A stretch of 64,000 nucleotides of DNA, from assembly GCA_951813555.1 (NCBI GenBank), contig OX638344.1:2571076-2635075 (forward strand), written 5' to 3'. Below, piece by piece: positions 42,358 to 52,116 of the stretch. Positions within the stretch are counted from its first letter, which is position 1, and each line of letters starts with the position of its first letter. The translations under genes were made by a program, and so were the position numbers. The notes under the pieces were generated by a model. That model saw only the letters and a program-made list of their open reading frames with translations. It was not told the DNA's origin and did not search any database. This stretch comes from an uncultured Acidimicrobiales bacterium. Lineage in GTDB: Bacteria > Actinomycetota > Acidimicrobiia > Acidimicrobiales > Bin134.

Positions 42358-44020
42358 TGGCGCCCTTTTCCGCTCCTTGGGCCAAGCGGGCGTACTTGGC
42401 CAGCACGCCCTTGGTGTAGCGGGGTTCGGGCGGCTTCCAGTTGGCCTGGCGCTCGGCCAGAGTGGCCTCGTCAACCAGAAGGTCGATGGAATGGTCCTGC
42501 ACATCGATGCGGATGGTGTCGCCCTCGGCCACCAGCGCGATGGGTCCCCCCTCGGTGGCTTCGGGGGCAATGTGACCCACACAGAACCCGTGAGTGCCCC
42601 CGGAAAACCGGCCGTCGGTCACCAGCGCGGCGTCGCCCCCGCGCCCGGCGCCCTTCATCGCCCCGGTGATGGCCAGCATCTCCCTCATGCCGGGCCCGCC
42701 CTTGGGCCCCTCGTAGCGGATCACCACGATGTCGCCAGCCTCGATGCGCCCGTTCAGCACCGCGTCCATGGCCGTATCCTCGCCGTCGAACACTCGGGCC
42801 CGGCCCTCGAAATGGTCGAAGTCGATGCCGGCCACCTTCAACACCGCCCCGTTGGGGGCCAAAGAACCGGTGAGGACGGCGATGCCGCCGATCTCGTGGA
42901 GCGGGTTGCCGAAACGGTGGATCACCTCCCCGTCGGGACCGGGCGGGTCGAGCAGAGCCAGGTTCTCGGCCATGGTCTTGCCGGTCACGGTGATTTCGTC
43001 GCCGTGCAGTTGGCCCTCATCAAGCAGCATCTTCAGCACCACCGGAACGCCGCCAATGCGGTCAATGTCGGCCATGTGGTACTTACCGTGGGGTTTGGTG
43101 TCGGCCAGATGGGGCACCTGGGCCGCGACCCGGTTGAAGTCGTCCAGTTCTAGCTTCACCCCGGCCTCCCACGCGATGGCCAGCAGGTGCAGCACCGCGT
43201 TGGTTGACCCGCCCAGTGCCATCGTCACCGCGATGGCGTTCTCGAACGCCGCCTTGGTCATGATGGCGCGGGGCCGGATGTTCTCTCGCAGCAGCCCGAT
43301 CACCGCGGTGCCGCTGGCGTAGCTGTAGTCGTCGCGGCGGCGGTCGACCGCGGCGGCCGAGGCGCTGCCCGGCAGCGACATGCCCAGTGCCTCACCAATC
43401 GACGCCATGGTGTTGGCGGTGAACATGCCGGCGCATGATCCCTCAGTGGGGCAGGCGTTGCGCTCGATGGCGTCGAGCTCCTCGTCGTCGATATCGCCCA
43501 CCGCGTGGGCGCCCACCGCCTCGAACACGCTCACGATGTCGAGCACTTGGCCGTTGTGCTGGCCGGGAAGGATGGAGCCGCCGTAGACGAACACCGACGG
43601 CAGGTTGAGGCGGGCCGCGGCCATCAGCATGCCGGGCAGGGATTTGTCACAGCCCGCGAAGCTGACGAAGGCGTCCAGCCGCTCGGCGTGCATCACCGCC
43701 TCCACCGAATCGGCGATGATCTCCCGGCTCACCAGGGAGGCCCGCATCCCCTCGTGGCCCATGGAGATGCCGTCGGACACTGCGATGGTGTTGAACTCGA
43801 TGGGGAAGCCGCCGGCGTCCCTCACTCCCTGCTTGGCCCGCTTGGCCAGCCGGTCCAGGGGCAGATTGCAGGGGGTCACCTCATTCCACGACGACGCCAC
43901 CCCCACCTGGGCCTTGTCCCAATCGTCGTCGGTCATGCCCACGGCCCGGAGCATGGCCCTGGCCGGGGCCCGCCCTGCCCCGGAAGTGACTTCGTGAGAA
44001 CGTGGCTTCATATCGCTCAT
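42344..44020 (-). CDS. ilvD: Dihydroxy-acid dehydratase
   Basis: A 558-residue IlvD/Edd protein. Fe-S and metal motifs are present: '[20 protein letters not shown]' near residue 48, '[18 protein letters not shown]' near 118 and '[20 protein letters not shown]' near 190. '[20 protein letters not shown]' near 468 holds the catalytic Ser region. It dehydrates dihydroxy acids to 2-oxo acids in valine/isoleucine synthesis. It is separated from ilvBNC by the nucleotidyltransferase, whose 3' end it overlaps by 14 bases, and it is divergent from the MATE transporter with only 21 bp between. Confidence 0.96.
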   Translation of the reverse strand: MSDMKPRSHEVTSGAGRAPARAMLRAVGMTDDDWDKAQVGVASSWNEVTPCNLPLDRLAKRAKQGVRDAGGFPIEFNTIAVSDGISMGHEGMRASLVSREIIADSVEAVMHAERLDAFVSFAGCDKSLPGMLMAAARLNLPSVFVYGGSILPGQHNGQVLDIVSVFEAVGAHAVGDIDDEELDAIERNACPTEGSCAGMFTANTMASIGEALGMSLPGSASAAAVDRRRDDYSYASGTAVIGLLRENIRPRAIMTKAAFENAIAVTMALGGSTNAVLHLLAIAWEAGVKLELDDFNRVAAQVPHLADTKPHGKYHMADIDRIGGVPVVLKMLLDEGQLHGDEITVTGKTMAENLALLDPPGPDGEVIHRFGNPLHEIGGIAVLTGSLAPNGAVLKVAGIDFDHFEGRARVFDGEDTAMDAVLNGRIEAGDIVVIRYEGPKGGPGMREMLAITGAMKGAGRGGDAALVTDGRFSGGTHGFCVGHIAPEATEGGPIALVAEGDTIRIDVQDHSIDLLVDEATLAERQANWKPPEPRYTKGVLAKYARLAQGAEKGAITEA

Positions 44021-44041
44021 GCCGACAGGCTACTGACTGAG

Positions 44042-45379
44042 ATGGCGCGGATTAGAGGGCTATTGGGATTGCACAAGTCGCCCTATGACCGGGAGATCGC
44101 CCGGTTGGCGGTGCCCGCTCTCGGCGCGCTCATCGCCGAGCCGCTCTACACCCTGGCCGACACTGCGGTGGTAGGACACCTGGGCACTACCCACCTCGGC
44201 GGTCTGGCGGTGGCCTCGCAGGTGCTGCTGGGGGCGCTGTCGCTGTTCATCTTCTTGGCCTACGGGACTACCGCCGCGGTGGGGCGGCTCATCGGCGCCG
44301 GCGACCACCGCCAGGCCGCCCAGCAGGCGGTGCAGGGTCTGTGGCTGGCCGCGGCGGTCGGCGCGCTATTGGCGGCTGGGGCCTTTGTGTTTGCCGATCC
44401 CCTGCTGAAGATTCTGGGGGCAGCCGGCGAGGTGTTGGCTCAAGGGCGCATCTACCTTCGCATCAGCATCTTCGGATTGCCGGGAATGCTCATCACCTTG
44501 GCCGGGGTGGGCTACCTGCGTGGGCTGCAAGACACGCTGCGACCGCTCAAGGTGGCGGTGTTCACCGCCGTGCTGAACCTCTTGTTGGAGCTGGTGTTGA
44601 TCTACGGGCTCGGTTTCGGCATCGGTGCCTCGGCGCTGTCCACGGTCATCGCCCAATGGCTCGCGGCTGGGGCCTATGTGTGGTGGATCCGGGAGGCCGT
44701 GAAGGTACAGGGGGTGACCATGGCCCCTGACCGCTCGATGATCGCCCAACTCGCAGTGGTGGGACTGGACCTGTTCTTGCGGACTGCGGCGCTGCGGGCA
44801 TCGTTCACCATTTCGGTGGCAGTAGCCGCCCGGCTGGGAGACGTCGATCTGGCCGCCCACGAGGTGATCTACCAGCTCATGTTCTTCGTGGCTCTGGCCC
44901 TCGACGCGGTAGCCATCGCCGGTCAGGCCATGATCGGGCGTCTTCTGGGCGCCAATGAGCTGGATCAAGCTCGGGCCGCGGGCCGCCGCATGATCGAGTG
45001 GGGACTGGCATCGGGCCTGGCCGCCACCGTGGTGCTGCTGGCCTCAAGGCCGTGGCTGCCCCTGGTTTTCTCCAGCGACGAGGCGGTGCTGTCGCTGGTT
45101 GGATTCTTGATGCTGCACTTGGCCTTCTTGCAGCCGGTGAACGGGGTGGTGTTCGCCCTCGACGGCGTGCTGATCGGTGCCGGCGACATGCGCTTTCTAG
45201 CCGTGGCCATGACCGGCGCCGCGGCGATATTCATACCCCTGGCCGTGTGGATAATGGCTGCCGACGCGGGGATCGGCTGGCTGTGGGGTGCCATGTGGGC
45301 CCTCATGGCCGCCCGCCTGGTTGCCCTTCTCTGGCGTTTCGCCGGCCCCCGTTGGCTCGTCCCCGGCGCGGTGCGCTGA
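44042..45379 (+). CDS. MATE-family efflux transporter
   Basis: A 445-residue integral membrane protein from ATG at 44042 with about 12 hydrophobic segments. The family signature 'EPLYTLADTAVVGHLGTTHLGGLAVASQVL' near residue 33 and 'GRLIGAGDHRQAAQQAVQG' near 80 are those of DinF-like MATE proteins. A repeat of the half-domain is visible near 255 ('LRASFTISVAVAARLGDVDLAAHEV'). It exports a cationic or drug-like compound by Na+ or H+ antiport. The longer ORF start upstream overlaps ilvD and is rejected. Confidence 0.9.
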   Translation: MARIRGLLGLHKSPYDREIARLAVPALGALIAEPLYTLADTAVVGHLGTTHLGGLAVASQVLLGALSLFIFLAYGTTAAVGRLIGAGDHRQAAQQAVQGLWLAAAVGALLAAGAFVFADPLLKILGAAGEVLAQGRIYLRISIFGLPGMLITLAGVGYLRGLQDTLRPLKVAVFTAVLNLLLELVLIYGLGFGIGASALSTVIAQWLAAGAYVWWIREAVKVQGVTMAPDRSMIAQLAVVGLDLFLRTAALRASFTISVAVAARLGDVDLAAHEVIYQLMFFVALALDAVAIAGQAMIGRLLGANELDQARAAGRRMIEWGLASGLAATVVLLASRPWLPLVFSSDEAVLSLVGFLMLHLAFLQPVNGVVFALDGVLIGAGDMRFLAVAMTGAAAIFIPLAVWIMAADAGIGWLWGAMWALMAARLVALLWRFAGPRWLVPGAVR

Positions 45380-45784
45380 GCCCCAAATCGAGCACGTTCG
45401 TCGTGGGGGTATAACCAGTTTCACCCCCGTTGGAATGCTCCATTGGGCTGAGAGCATGTTTGAGAGTGCGCGCAAAATGGCGGCCATCAATCGTTGTGCT
45501 GGCCCGGCTTTGAGGTCGGTTGGATCCCAACAGTTGGCGACATGGGGGGGTTCAAGGATGCTTACGGCTCACCAGGTCGAGCCAGGATCTCCGATCCCGC
45601 CGCGGTGGCCCCGCTCGGGGGTGGGACGGTGAACTCCACCGGTGGTCGCGACAGGATGCGCCAGGCGAGAGCCCGCCTGATCGCCCGATTGTCCCGCGGA
45701 TCGAAACCCACCCCCCAGGTGGGGCCGGCCTCTGCAGCAGGGTCCCACAAAGCGCGGGCGGGAACGGCCCTAGTATTGTCCGCT
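45380..45784. other. 405-bp intergenic stretch with no convincing gene
   Basis: Several overlapping open frames cross this region in both strands, but none has recognisable protein sequence, a ribosome binding site or family-like composition. It holds a CCCACC/GGTGGG hairpin at 45707-45723. It must contain the promoter of the RCC1-like gene at 45785. Confidence 0.5.
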
Positions 45785-46684
45785 ATGAGGATTCCCTTCA
45801 CGGGCTCATCGGTCCCGCTGGCGCTCGTTGGCGCTCTGGCAGTCGCCGCGTTCGGGTGCGCCGCAGACTCCGACCCGAACCCGACCACTACCGGCAACAC
45901 CATCTCAACCATCTCAGCCGGCCATGTCCATTCGTGCGCCCTTGATGCGGAGGGCCGGGCCGTGTGCTGGGGCGCGAACGAATTGGGCCAAGCCGATGCG
46001 CCCGGCGGCACATACACCGCTATCTCTGCCGGCTATGACCATTCGTGCGCCCTTGATGCGGAGGGCCGGGCCGTGTGCTGGAGCTGGAACGATTTGGGCC
46101 AAACTGATGCGCCCGGCGGCACTTACACTGCCATCTCTTCCCGCACTAATCATTCTTGTGCCCTCGATGCGGGGGGCCGGGCCGTGTGCTGGGGCCCGAA
46201 CGGTTGGGGCCAAACCGATGTGCCCGGCGGCACGTACACCGCCGTCTCTACCGGCGGCCTCTTTTCTTGTGCCCTCGATGCGGGGGGCCGGGCTGTGTGC
46301 TGGGGCTACAACCACAGCGGCCAAACCGGTGCGCCCGGGGGCGCGTACACCGCCATCTCGGCCGGTGAATTCCATTCTTGTGCCCTCGATGCGGAGGGCC
46401 GGGCCGTGTGCTGGGGCGACAACTACAACGGCGAAACCGATGCGCCCGGCGGCACGTACACCGCCATTTCTGCCGGCGTTCAGCATTCTTGTGCCCTCGA
46501 TGCGGGGGGCCGGGCCGTGTGCTGGGGCGCCAACAACTCCGGCCAGTTGGATGTGCCTGACGGCAGGTACACCGTAATCTCTGCCGGCGGTGGACATTCG
46601 TGCGCCCTCACCACTGAGGGCCGGGCCGTGTGCTGGGGCGCCAACAGCTTTGGCCAGACAGACGCGCCCGACTTCACCGGATGA
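45785..46684 (+). CDS. Secreted lipoprotein with seven 37-residue RCC1-like repeats
   Basis: A 299-residue protein from ATG at 45785. Signal 'SVPLALVGALAVAAFGC' ends in lipobox AFGC near Cys25, then a short Thr-rich linker. Seven nearly identical repeats of 37 residues follow, each reading 'HSCALDAEGRAVCWGxNxxGQTDAPGGTYTAISAG' with small changes, giving two Cys per repeat. It should fold as an RCC1-like propeller outside the cell. It is a distant relative of 13875-14735, but the repeats here are far more alike at DNA level, implying recent expansion or homogenisation. Ligand unknown. Confidence 0.82.
   Translation: MRIPFTGSSVPLALVGALAVAAFGCAADSDPNPTTTGNTISTISAGHVHSCALDAEGRAVCWGANELGQADAPGGTYTAISAGYDHSCALDAEGRAVCWSWNDLGQTDAPGGTYTAISSRTNHSCALDAGGRAVCWGPNGWGQTDVPGGTYTAVSTGGLFSCALDAGGRAVCWGYNHSGQTGAPGGAYTAISAGEFHSCALDAEGRAVCWGDNYNGETDAPGGTYTAISAGVQHSCALDAGGRAVCWGANNSGQLDVPDGRYTVISAGGGHSCALTTEGRAVCWGANSFGQTDAPDFTG
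45920..46675 (+). repeat. 111-bp tandem repeat array within the RCC1-like gene
   Basis: About seven units of 111 bp, one per protein repeat. For example GGGCCGGGCCGTGTGCTGG recurs at the same offset in most units, and CGATGCGCCCGGCGGCAC follows. The variable part is the six or so codons after GCTGGGGC and the few before CATTC. Confidence 0.85.
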
Positions 46685-46808
46685 CACCGGGGCGCGGCTT
46701 TGGGCGCTTAGATCGCCTGCTGCCCAGCATCGCCGCAACGGCCAACGGTGATCGTCCCTGTATTCCCAAACGGTTACCCGTCAACAAGCAATAGAGGGGT
46801 CAGAACAC

Positions 46809-47954
46809 CTATTCCACTTGGGCTTTGATGCCGTCTATTACTCGCTGCATGTTGGCTCGGTGGACTCGGAGGCGGTTGGCGATGATGCGGTGCTCTTTGT
46901 CGGGGTTCTGCTCGATGAACGTATTGAGGCCGGAGGGGCCGGGGCCGAGCAGTAGACGGTAGAGAAGCCGGGTGCCGCCGCCCATGAGGGGCTGGACCTC
47001 GAAGCGCCAGCGGGCGCCAGGATTGTCGGGGTCGGACGTGCACCAGCCGAAGGCCACCGGCTCTTGGCAGACGTCCACGAAACACGGCACCTCCCAGTCG
47101 CCCATCACTTCGAGATAGTTGCGGCCAGTGAACGTGGCCCCTAGCGCGGGACCGTCGAAGCCGTCGTCCCAGGTGGCGCCGGTGAATTCGTCGGAGAACC
47201 GGGCCGGGAGGTCGATATCGGTGATCGCGGCCCATACGTCGTCGAGTTGGGCGGCGATGTCGGTCTCCACCACCACGCCGGGGCCGTCGGCCATGCGCGC
47301 CGGGGTTCCCGGCCCCGACTCGTAGGTGCGGCCGTAGCCGTCGAAGAACGTGATCTCCCGGGCCGGAGTGCGGCGAGCGGGGCGGAAGTCGGTGCCCTTA
47401 GTCCAGGCCACCGGGAACATGGCGATCTCGGTGATCTCGTCGGGAATGCCCAGCAGCTCCTTCAATTCAGAACCCTTGGCCAAGATGGCCGTGGTCCAGG
47501 CAGTGCCCAGCCCCCGGGCCCGCAATGCAACGCAGAAGCTCCACCCGCTCTGGATGACCGAGTCGAACAGGCCGGGGGCGCCGCTTCCGTCGTGGCGACC
47601 GACGATGGTCGGAATCACGATCACCGGAACCTCGGCCAAGTGCTCGGCCAAATGGGCGGCTGAGCGCACCACAGGAGCGCTGGGGTGATCAGCCCCCTCC
47701 AAACGATCGCGGGCTTCGATCATGAAACCGCCCACTACATCGTGGTAGAGCTGGGCCAATTTCTGTTTGATCTCGGGGTCGCGCACCACGATCCACCGCC
47801 GGCTGGTCTGGTTGCCGCCGGTGGGGGCCTGCTCGGCGATGTCGATACAGTCGAGGATGATCTGGTCGTCCACCGGCCGCTCCAGATCCAACCGCCGCCG
47901 CACCGCCCTCGTCGTGGTCAGCGCCAGATCCACCGTTGCAGTGTCTATTTTCAT
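46809..47954 (-). CDS. Nitroreductase fused to an SRPBCC (START-like) domain
   Basis: A 381-residue protein with two domains. Residues 1-~210 form a nitroreductase, with 'TTTRAVRRRLDLERPV' near 14 carrying the FMN Arg cluster, 'AEQAPTGGNQTSRRWIVVRDP' near 38 and 'IQSGWSFCVALRARGLGTAWTT' near 135. Residues ~230-380 form an SRPBCC/polyketide-cyclase-type ligand-binding domain ('VVETDIAAQLDDVWAAITDIDLPARF' near 230, 'WRFEVQPLMGGGTRLLYRLLLGPG' near 318). The combination would couple a hydrophobic binding cavity to a flavin site. Its start overlaps the MBL gene end by 4 bases. Confidence 0.85.
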   Translation of the reverse strand: MKIDTATVDLALTTTRAVRRRLDLERPVDDQIILDCIDIAEQAPTGGNQTSRRWIVVRDPEIKQKLAQLYHDVVGGFMIEARDRLEGADHPSAPVVRSAAHLAEHLAEVPVIVIPTIVGRHDGSGAPGLFDSVIQSGWSFCVALRARGLGTAWTTAILAKGSELKELLGIPDEITEIAMFPVAWTKGTDFRPARRTPAREITFFDGYGRTYESGPGTPARMADGPGVVVETDIAAQLDDVWAAITDIDLPARFSDEFTGATWDDGFDGPALGATFTGRNYLEVMGDWEVPCFVDVCQEPVAFGWCTSDPDNPGARWRFEVQPLMGGGTRLLYRLLLGPGPSGLNTFIEQNPDKEHRIIANRLRVHRANMQRVIDGIKAQVE

Positions 47955-49192
47955 GTCTTCCTGGCCTCGTTGTAGATACCGCGGGACATTAGCGACTGCT
48001 CATGTTCTCGCCGCTGCCGGAACACCTCGGCTCGCTGCTCAAGCACAGTTGGGTCATCGGGGGCGGACTGGGCGGCCCACTCGGCGAGATGGCAGGCGAG
48101 CCGCAGTTCACCGGCTTCGCTGAGTTCAACGGATCGAGCAGCCAGCGCAGCGGCACCCCCGGCCAACCGGGCGACTTCGGCTGCCACCGCCCCATCGGGT
48201 GCGGGCTTGAGGTGGGCGGGGTTGCCGTCGTACCAGCCCCCGTAGAGGCGCCAGATGTTGCGAACCACGAACTCGGGCTCGTCGTAGTTGGGCCGCAGGT
48301 AGGGCTTGGCCAGCAGGTCGTCGGGAACCCGCACGTGGTGGATGATGTCGTCGAGGCGAGCACCGGCGTTCATCATCTCCAAGGTGTCGGCCACCAGCCC
48401 CTCCAGCGCGGTGGCCACGTCGTCTAGAACCGTGGCGATGCGCCCCTCTCCCTCGATGGGCAGGCCGTGAGCGGGCAGCAGCAATGCGGGACGCAACTCG
48501 ATCATCCGGCGCAGGGCCGCGGCCCATTCAGCGGGGTAGCGCTGCACCTTCTGGGGATTGCCAGCATTGGGGAAGAACCAGATGAACAGGTCGCCGGCGA
48601 ACAGCGCCCGAGACTGGGGCACCCACACAAAAGTGTGGTCGTCGGTCTCGCCTTGGGCATGGATCAACTGCATCGATGTGCTACCCACCTCCACGTCGAG
48701 CGTGGTGGCATAGGTGGTCTGAGGGCGCACCCAGTCGCCATCGAATAGATCGGCGAAGGGGCCATCGCCGAATTGGCGGCGGTTGATCACCTGGTTGTAT
48801 CCCGACGTGAGGTCGTAGCGGTCGAATCGGCGCCGCACGGCCTCATGAGCCAACACCCGGGGAGCGGGTTGCCCCTGCCCCTCGGCATCCTCGAAGAAAG
48901 CTCTGGCACCACCGACATGATCCACGTGGCCGTGGGTATACACAATGGTGTGGACCGACTGGCCCCTCCACCGGCGGAGGTGGTCCAGAGCTATGGGGGC
49001 GAATCCCGGCAGTGAGGTGTCTATTGCCACGAGCCCCTCGTCGGTGGCTACCGACCAAACGTGGGAAAAGGCGCACACCACCGCAATCTGGTCGGCTATT
49101 TCGTGGAATGAGCCGTCCATGGGCTGCACCGACTGCTGCCCCTCAAATGTGCCCTCGTCGATGAACCGGGCCGACCGTTCCAGCAGCTTCAT
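47951..49192 (-). CDS. MBL-fold metallo-hydrolase with alkylsulfatase-like dimerisation domain
   Basis: A 413-residue protein; ATG at 49192 (MKLLERSARFIDEG) is taken as start, though GTG at 49204 is in frame. The metal motif is 'VYTHGHVDHVGGARAFF' near residue 85, 'IHAQGETDDHTFVWVP' near 175 supplies further His/Asp ligands, and 'LPAHGLPIEG' follows near 245. The C-terminal part contains 'YDEPEFVVRNIWRLYGGWYDGNPAHLKP' near 320, typical of the dimerisation domain of SDS-hydrolase-like alkylsulfatases. It may hydrolyse sulfate esters or thioesters; no sulfate-specific residue was verified. Confidence 0.85.
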   Translation of the reverse strand: MKLLERSARFIDEGTFEGQQSVQPMDGSFHEIADQIAVVCAFSHVWSVATDEGLVAIDTSLPGFAPIALDHLRRWRGQSVHTIVYTHGHVDHVGGARAFFEDAEGQGQPAPRVLAHEAVRRRFDRYDLTSGYNQVINRRQFGDGPFADLFDGDWVRPQTTYATTLDVEVGSTSMQLIHAQGETDDHTFVWVPQSRALFAGDLFIWFFPNAGNPQKVQRYPAEWAAALRRMIELRPALLLPAHGLPIEGEGRIATVLDDVATALEGLVADTLEMMNAGARLDDIIHHVRVPDDLLAKPYLRPNYDEPEFVVRNIWRLYGGWYDGNPAHLKPAPDGAVAAEVARLAGGAAALAARSVELSEAGELRLACHLAEWAAQSAPDDPTVLEQRAEVFRQRREHEQSLMSRGIYNEARKT

Positions 49193-49249
49193 AGCGCCAT
49201 GCACCCTATCCCCTCTCCCACGGTGAGAGTTTTCCTGGTTGCGAAGCCG

Positions 49250-50701
49250 CTAGCCCTTGCGGGACTGGAGGACTTGGGTGACGGCTTTGCCGTCGGCTCG
49301 GCCTTGGGTGGCCTTCATGACTTGGCCGACAAAGAAGCCGGTCAGCTTGTTGTCGCCTTCGCAGAATCGGGACCACTCGTCAGGGTGCTGGGCGATGAGG
49401 CCATCGACCATGGACTCCAGTTCGCCGGTTTCCATGGCCTCGAATCCCAGTTCTTGCGCCGCTTCTTGAGGCGATCCCCCGCTTTCCACCAGCAAAGCGA
49501 GCACCTTTTTGGCCTGGGTGGCGGTGAGCTCTCCCGCCTCTTCCATCTCGACCAGTTCGGCCAGCGCCTCAGCAGCCAGCTTCCCTGATCCGTCGGCCAG
49601 ATTGTGGACGATGTGGGTCATCACCCGCTCGGGAACCCCTCCCCTGTCGATGGCGGACAGGGCAAGCTCGTCCATCGAGCGCTCGACGGCCAATGCGATG
49701 TGGTCGGCATCGGTCGACGGGGCCACCTCAGCCAACCGAAGCCGGCGGTCTCTGGGCAGCGAGGGCAAATCCTGACGGATCTGCTCCACCCACTCGAGGC
49801 TGGGGTCGAGCGGCAGCAGATCGGGCTCGGGGAAATAGCGGTAGTCGTAGTCCTCTTCTTTGGAGCGCAGGGCGTGGGTACGGCCGTCGTCCTCGTTCCA
49901 GTGCCGGGTCTGCTGCTCGATGGCCTGCCCGCCGGTCAACAGTTCGATCTGGCGGCGAGACTCGTATTCGATGGCCCGGCCCAGCGAGCGCAGCGAGTTC
50001 ACGTTCTTGATCTCGCACCGGGTTCCCAGCCGGTCGCTGCCGACCGGCCTCACCGACACGTTGCAGTCCACCCGCAGCGACCCCTCCTCCATCTTGCCGT
50101 CCGACGCCTTCACCGCCACCAGAATCGACCGTAGCTCGGCCACGTACTGGCGGGCTTCGGTGGCTGAGCGCAGCTCGGGGTGGCCCACGATCTCGATGAG
50201 CGGCACCCCGGCCCGGTTGTAGTCCACCAGCGAATAACCGGCCTCGTGGATGCGCCCTCCCCCGCCGATGTGGATGGTCTTGCCGGTGTCCTCCTCCAGA
50301 TGGGCCCGCTCGATGCCGATGCGCTTGCCCGAGGGAAGCTCCAGCCAGCCGTCCACGTTGATCGGCTGGTCGTACTGGCTGATCTGGAAATCCTTGGGCA
50401 TGTCAGGATAGAAGTAGTTCTTGCGGGCGAAAACCGAGGGCTGGATCCGGCAGTTGAGGGCCAAGCCCACCCGGATGGCCAGCTCCACCGCTTTCTCGTT
50501 GAGCACCGGCAGCGAGCCGGGCAATCCGAGCGACACCGGGTCGATGTGGGTATTAGGCTCGCCGCCGAACCGGTTGGGACTGGCGCTGAACAGCTTGGTC
50601 TCGGTGGCCAGTTCGGCGTGGACCTCCAGACCGACCACCGTCTCCCACTCGGTGTCGGCCGGAGCGCCGAGCCCGGGAATGCTCTGGACTTTGGCGCTCA
50701 T
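49250..50701 (-). CDS. gatB: Aspartyl/glutamyl-tRNA amidotransferase subunit B
   Basis: A 483-residue GatB from ATG at 50701. 'ETVVGLEVHAELATETKLFS' near residue 20, 'SLGLPGSLPVLNEKAV' near 57 and 'FARKNYFYPDMPKDFQISQYDQPI' near 85 are canonical, as is the Yqey-like C-terminal tail near 'NKLTGFFVGQVMKATQGRADG'. With GatC and GatA it converts misacylated Glu-tRNA(Gln) or Asp-tRNA(Asn). It shares one base with the gatA stop, completing a gatC-gatA-gatB operon. Confidence 0.97.
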   Translation of the reverse strand: MSAKVQSIPGLGAPADTEWETVVGLEVHAELATETKLFSASPNRFGGEPNTHIDPVSLGLPGSLPVLNEKAVELAIRVGLALNCRIQPSVFARKNYFYPDMPKDFQISQYDQPINVDGWLELPSGKRIGIERAHLEEDTGKTIHIGGGGRIHEAGYSLVDYNRAGVPLIEIVGHPELRSATEARQYVAELRSILVAVKASDGKMEEGSLRVDCNVSVRPVGSDRLGTRCEIKNVNSLRSLGRAIEYESRRQIELLTGGQAIEQQTRHWNEDDGRTHALRSKEEDYDYRYFPEPDLLPLDPSLEWVEQIRQDLPSLPRDRRLRLAEVAPSTDADHIALAVERSMDELALSAIDRGGVPERVMTHIVHNLADGSGKLAAEALAELVEMEEAGELTATQAKKVLALLVESGGSPQEAAQELGFEAMETGELESMVDGLIAQHPDEWSRFCEGDNKLTGFFVGQVMKATQGRADGKAVTQVLQSRKG

Positions 50702-52116
50702 CACCGGCTCGCTTCCAGCACCGCGGCGGCCCGGAACATAACCGGCTCGCCCAGCGCAGGGGCCAGGATCTGCACGCCCACCGGCAGCCCGTCGTCGCCG
50801 ACGCCGTAGGGCACCGACATGGCCGCTTGGCCGGTGAGGTTCACCGGCACGGTACACACGTCGCTCATATACATGGCCATGGGGTCAGCGGTGCGCTCTC
50901 CCACTGAGAACGCGGTGGTGGGCGACGTGGGGCTCACCAGCAGGTCGAACTGCTCCCACACCGAGGCGAAGTCGTTGATGATGAGCGTGCGAACCTTCTG
51001 GGCCTTGCCGTAGTAGGCGTCGTAGTACCCGGCCGACAGGGCGTAGGTGCCGATCATGATGCGGCGCTTGACCTCGTCGCCGAAACCGGCCGAGCGGGTG
51101 GCGGTGTTCATGTCGGGGGTGCTGGCCCCATCCACCCGCAGCCCGTAGCGGACGCCGTCGTAGCGGGCCAGGTTGCTGGACGCCTCGGCCGGGGCGATCA
51201 GGTAGTAGGCCGACAGGCCGTACACCGCTGACGGAACGCTGGCCTGGGCCACCCGAGCGCCGGCTGATTCCAGGGCGTCGACCGCGGCGCGCAGGCGGGC
51301 GGCCACATCAGGGGCGATGCCGTTGCCGCTCAACTCCCCCAGCACGCCTACCCGCAGGCCATCCACTCCCTCGGCGAGCGATTCGGACACCGATGGCTGG
51401 GTTTCGCCGATGCTGGTGGAATCTTGAGGATCCGGACCGCTGATCACGTCCAATACCGCAGCCGCGTCGGTCACCGTGGAGGCGAACGGGCCGATCTGGT
51501 CCAAAGACGAGGCGAAGGCCACCAGCCCGTAGCGGGACACCAATCCATAGGTTGGCTTCACACCGACCACTCCGCAGAGGGCGGCGGGCTGGCGAATCGA
51601 ACCACCGGTGTCGCTTCCCAGTGCGAATGGGGCAAATCCAGAGGCAACCGCCGCCGCGCTGCCCCCCGAAGAACCCCCCGGCACGCGGCTGGGGTCGCAG
51701 GGGTTGCGGGTAGGGCCGAAGGCCGAGTTCTCGGTCGAGCTCCCCATGGCGAACTCGTCCATGTTCGTCTTGCCCACCATAACCGCACCGGCTTCGCTGA
51801 GCCGCTCCACCACGGTGGCGCTATACGGCGGCTCCCAGCCTTCCAGAATGCGGGAAGAACAGGTCGTGGCCACTCCACGGGTGCAGAGGTTGTCTTTGAG
51901 GGCCACTGGTACTCCCGCCAGCGGACCTGGGTCATTGCCTGCGGCCACTTGGGCATCGATCTCATCGGCCCGAATCCGAGCTTGCTCTGCGGTCACCAGG
52001 TTGAAGGCATGAATGTCGGCATCGCCTTGGACGATCGCCTCCAAGTACTCTTCTACCGCGGAGCGGGCCGACTTCTGTCCAGACCGCACGGCGGAGGCAA
52101 TCTCGACAGCAGTCAC
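50701..52116 (-). CDS. gatA: Aspartyl/glutamyl-tRNA amidotransferase subunit A
   Basis: A 471-residue amidase-signature protein. The Ser-cisSer-Lys triad is visible: Lys in 'GVPVALKDNLCTRG' near residue 72, cis-Ser and Ser in 'GGSSGGSAAAVASGFAPFALGSDTGGSIRQPA' near 145-175. 'MVGKTNMDEFAMGSSTENSAFG' near 110 is characteristic of GatA. It releases ammonia from glutamine for GatB. It overlaps gatC by 4 bases. Confidence 0.97.
   Translation of the reverse strand: MTAVEIASAVRSGQKSARSAVEEYLEAIVQGDADIHAFNLVTAEQARIRADEIDAQVAAGNDPGPLAGVPVALKDNLCTRGVATTCSSRILEGWEPPYSATVVERLSEAGAVMVGKTNMDEFAMGSSTENSAFGPTRNPCDPSRVPGGSSGGSAAAVASGFAPFALGSDTGGSIRQPAALCGVVGVKPTYGLVSRYGLVAFASSLDQIGPFASTVTDAAAVLDVISGPDPQDSTSIGETQPSVSESLAEGVDGLRVGVLGELSGNGIAPDVAARLRAAVDALESAGARVAQASVPSAVYGLSAYYLIAPAEASSNLARYDGVRYGLRVDGASTPDMNTATRSAGFGDEVKRRIMIGTYALSAGYYDAYYGKAQKVRTLIINDFASVWEQFDLLVSPTSPTTAFSVGERTADPMAMYMSDVCTVPVNLTGQAAMSVPYGVGDDGLPVGVQILAPALGEPVMFRAAAVLEASR

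Noticed and set aside
45494..45784. N-terminal extension of the RCC1-like gene or a separate small gene
   Set aside because: The upstream extension lacks a signal or coding character; the ATG at 45785 starts a proper lipoprotein signal.
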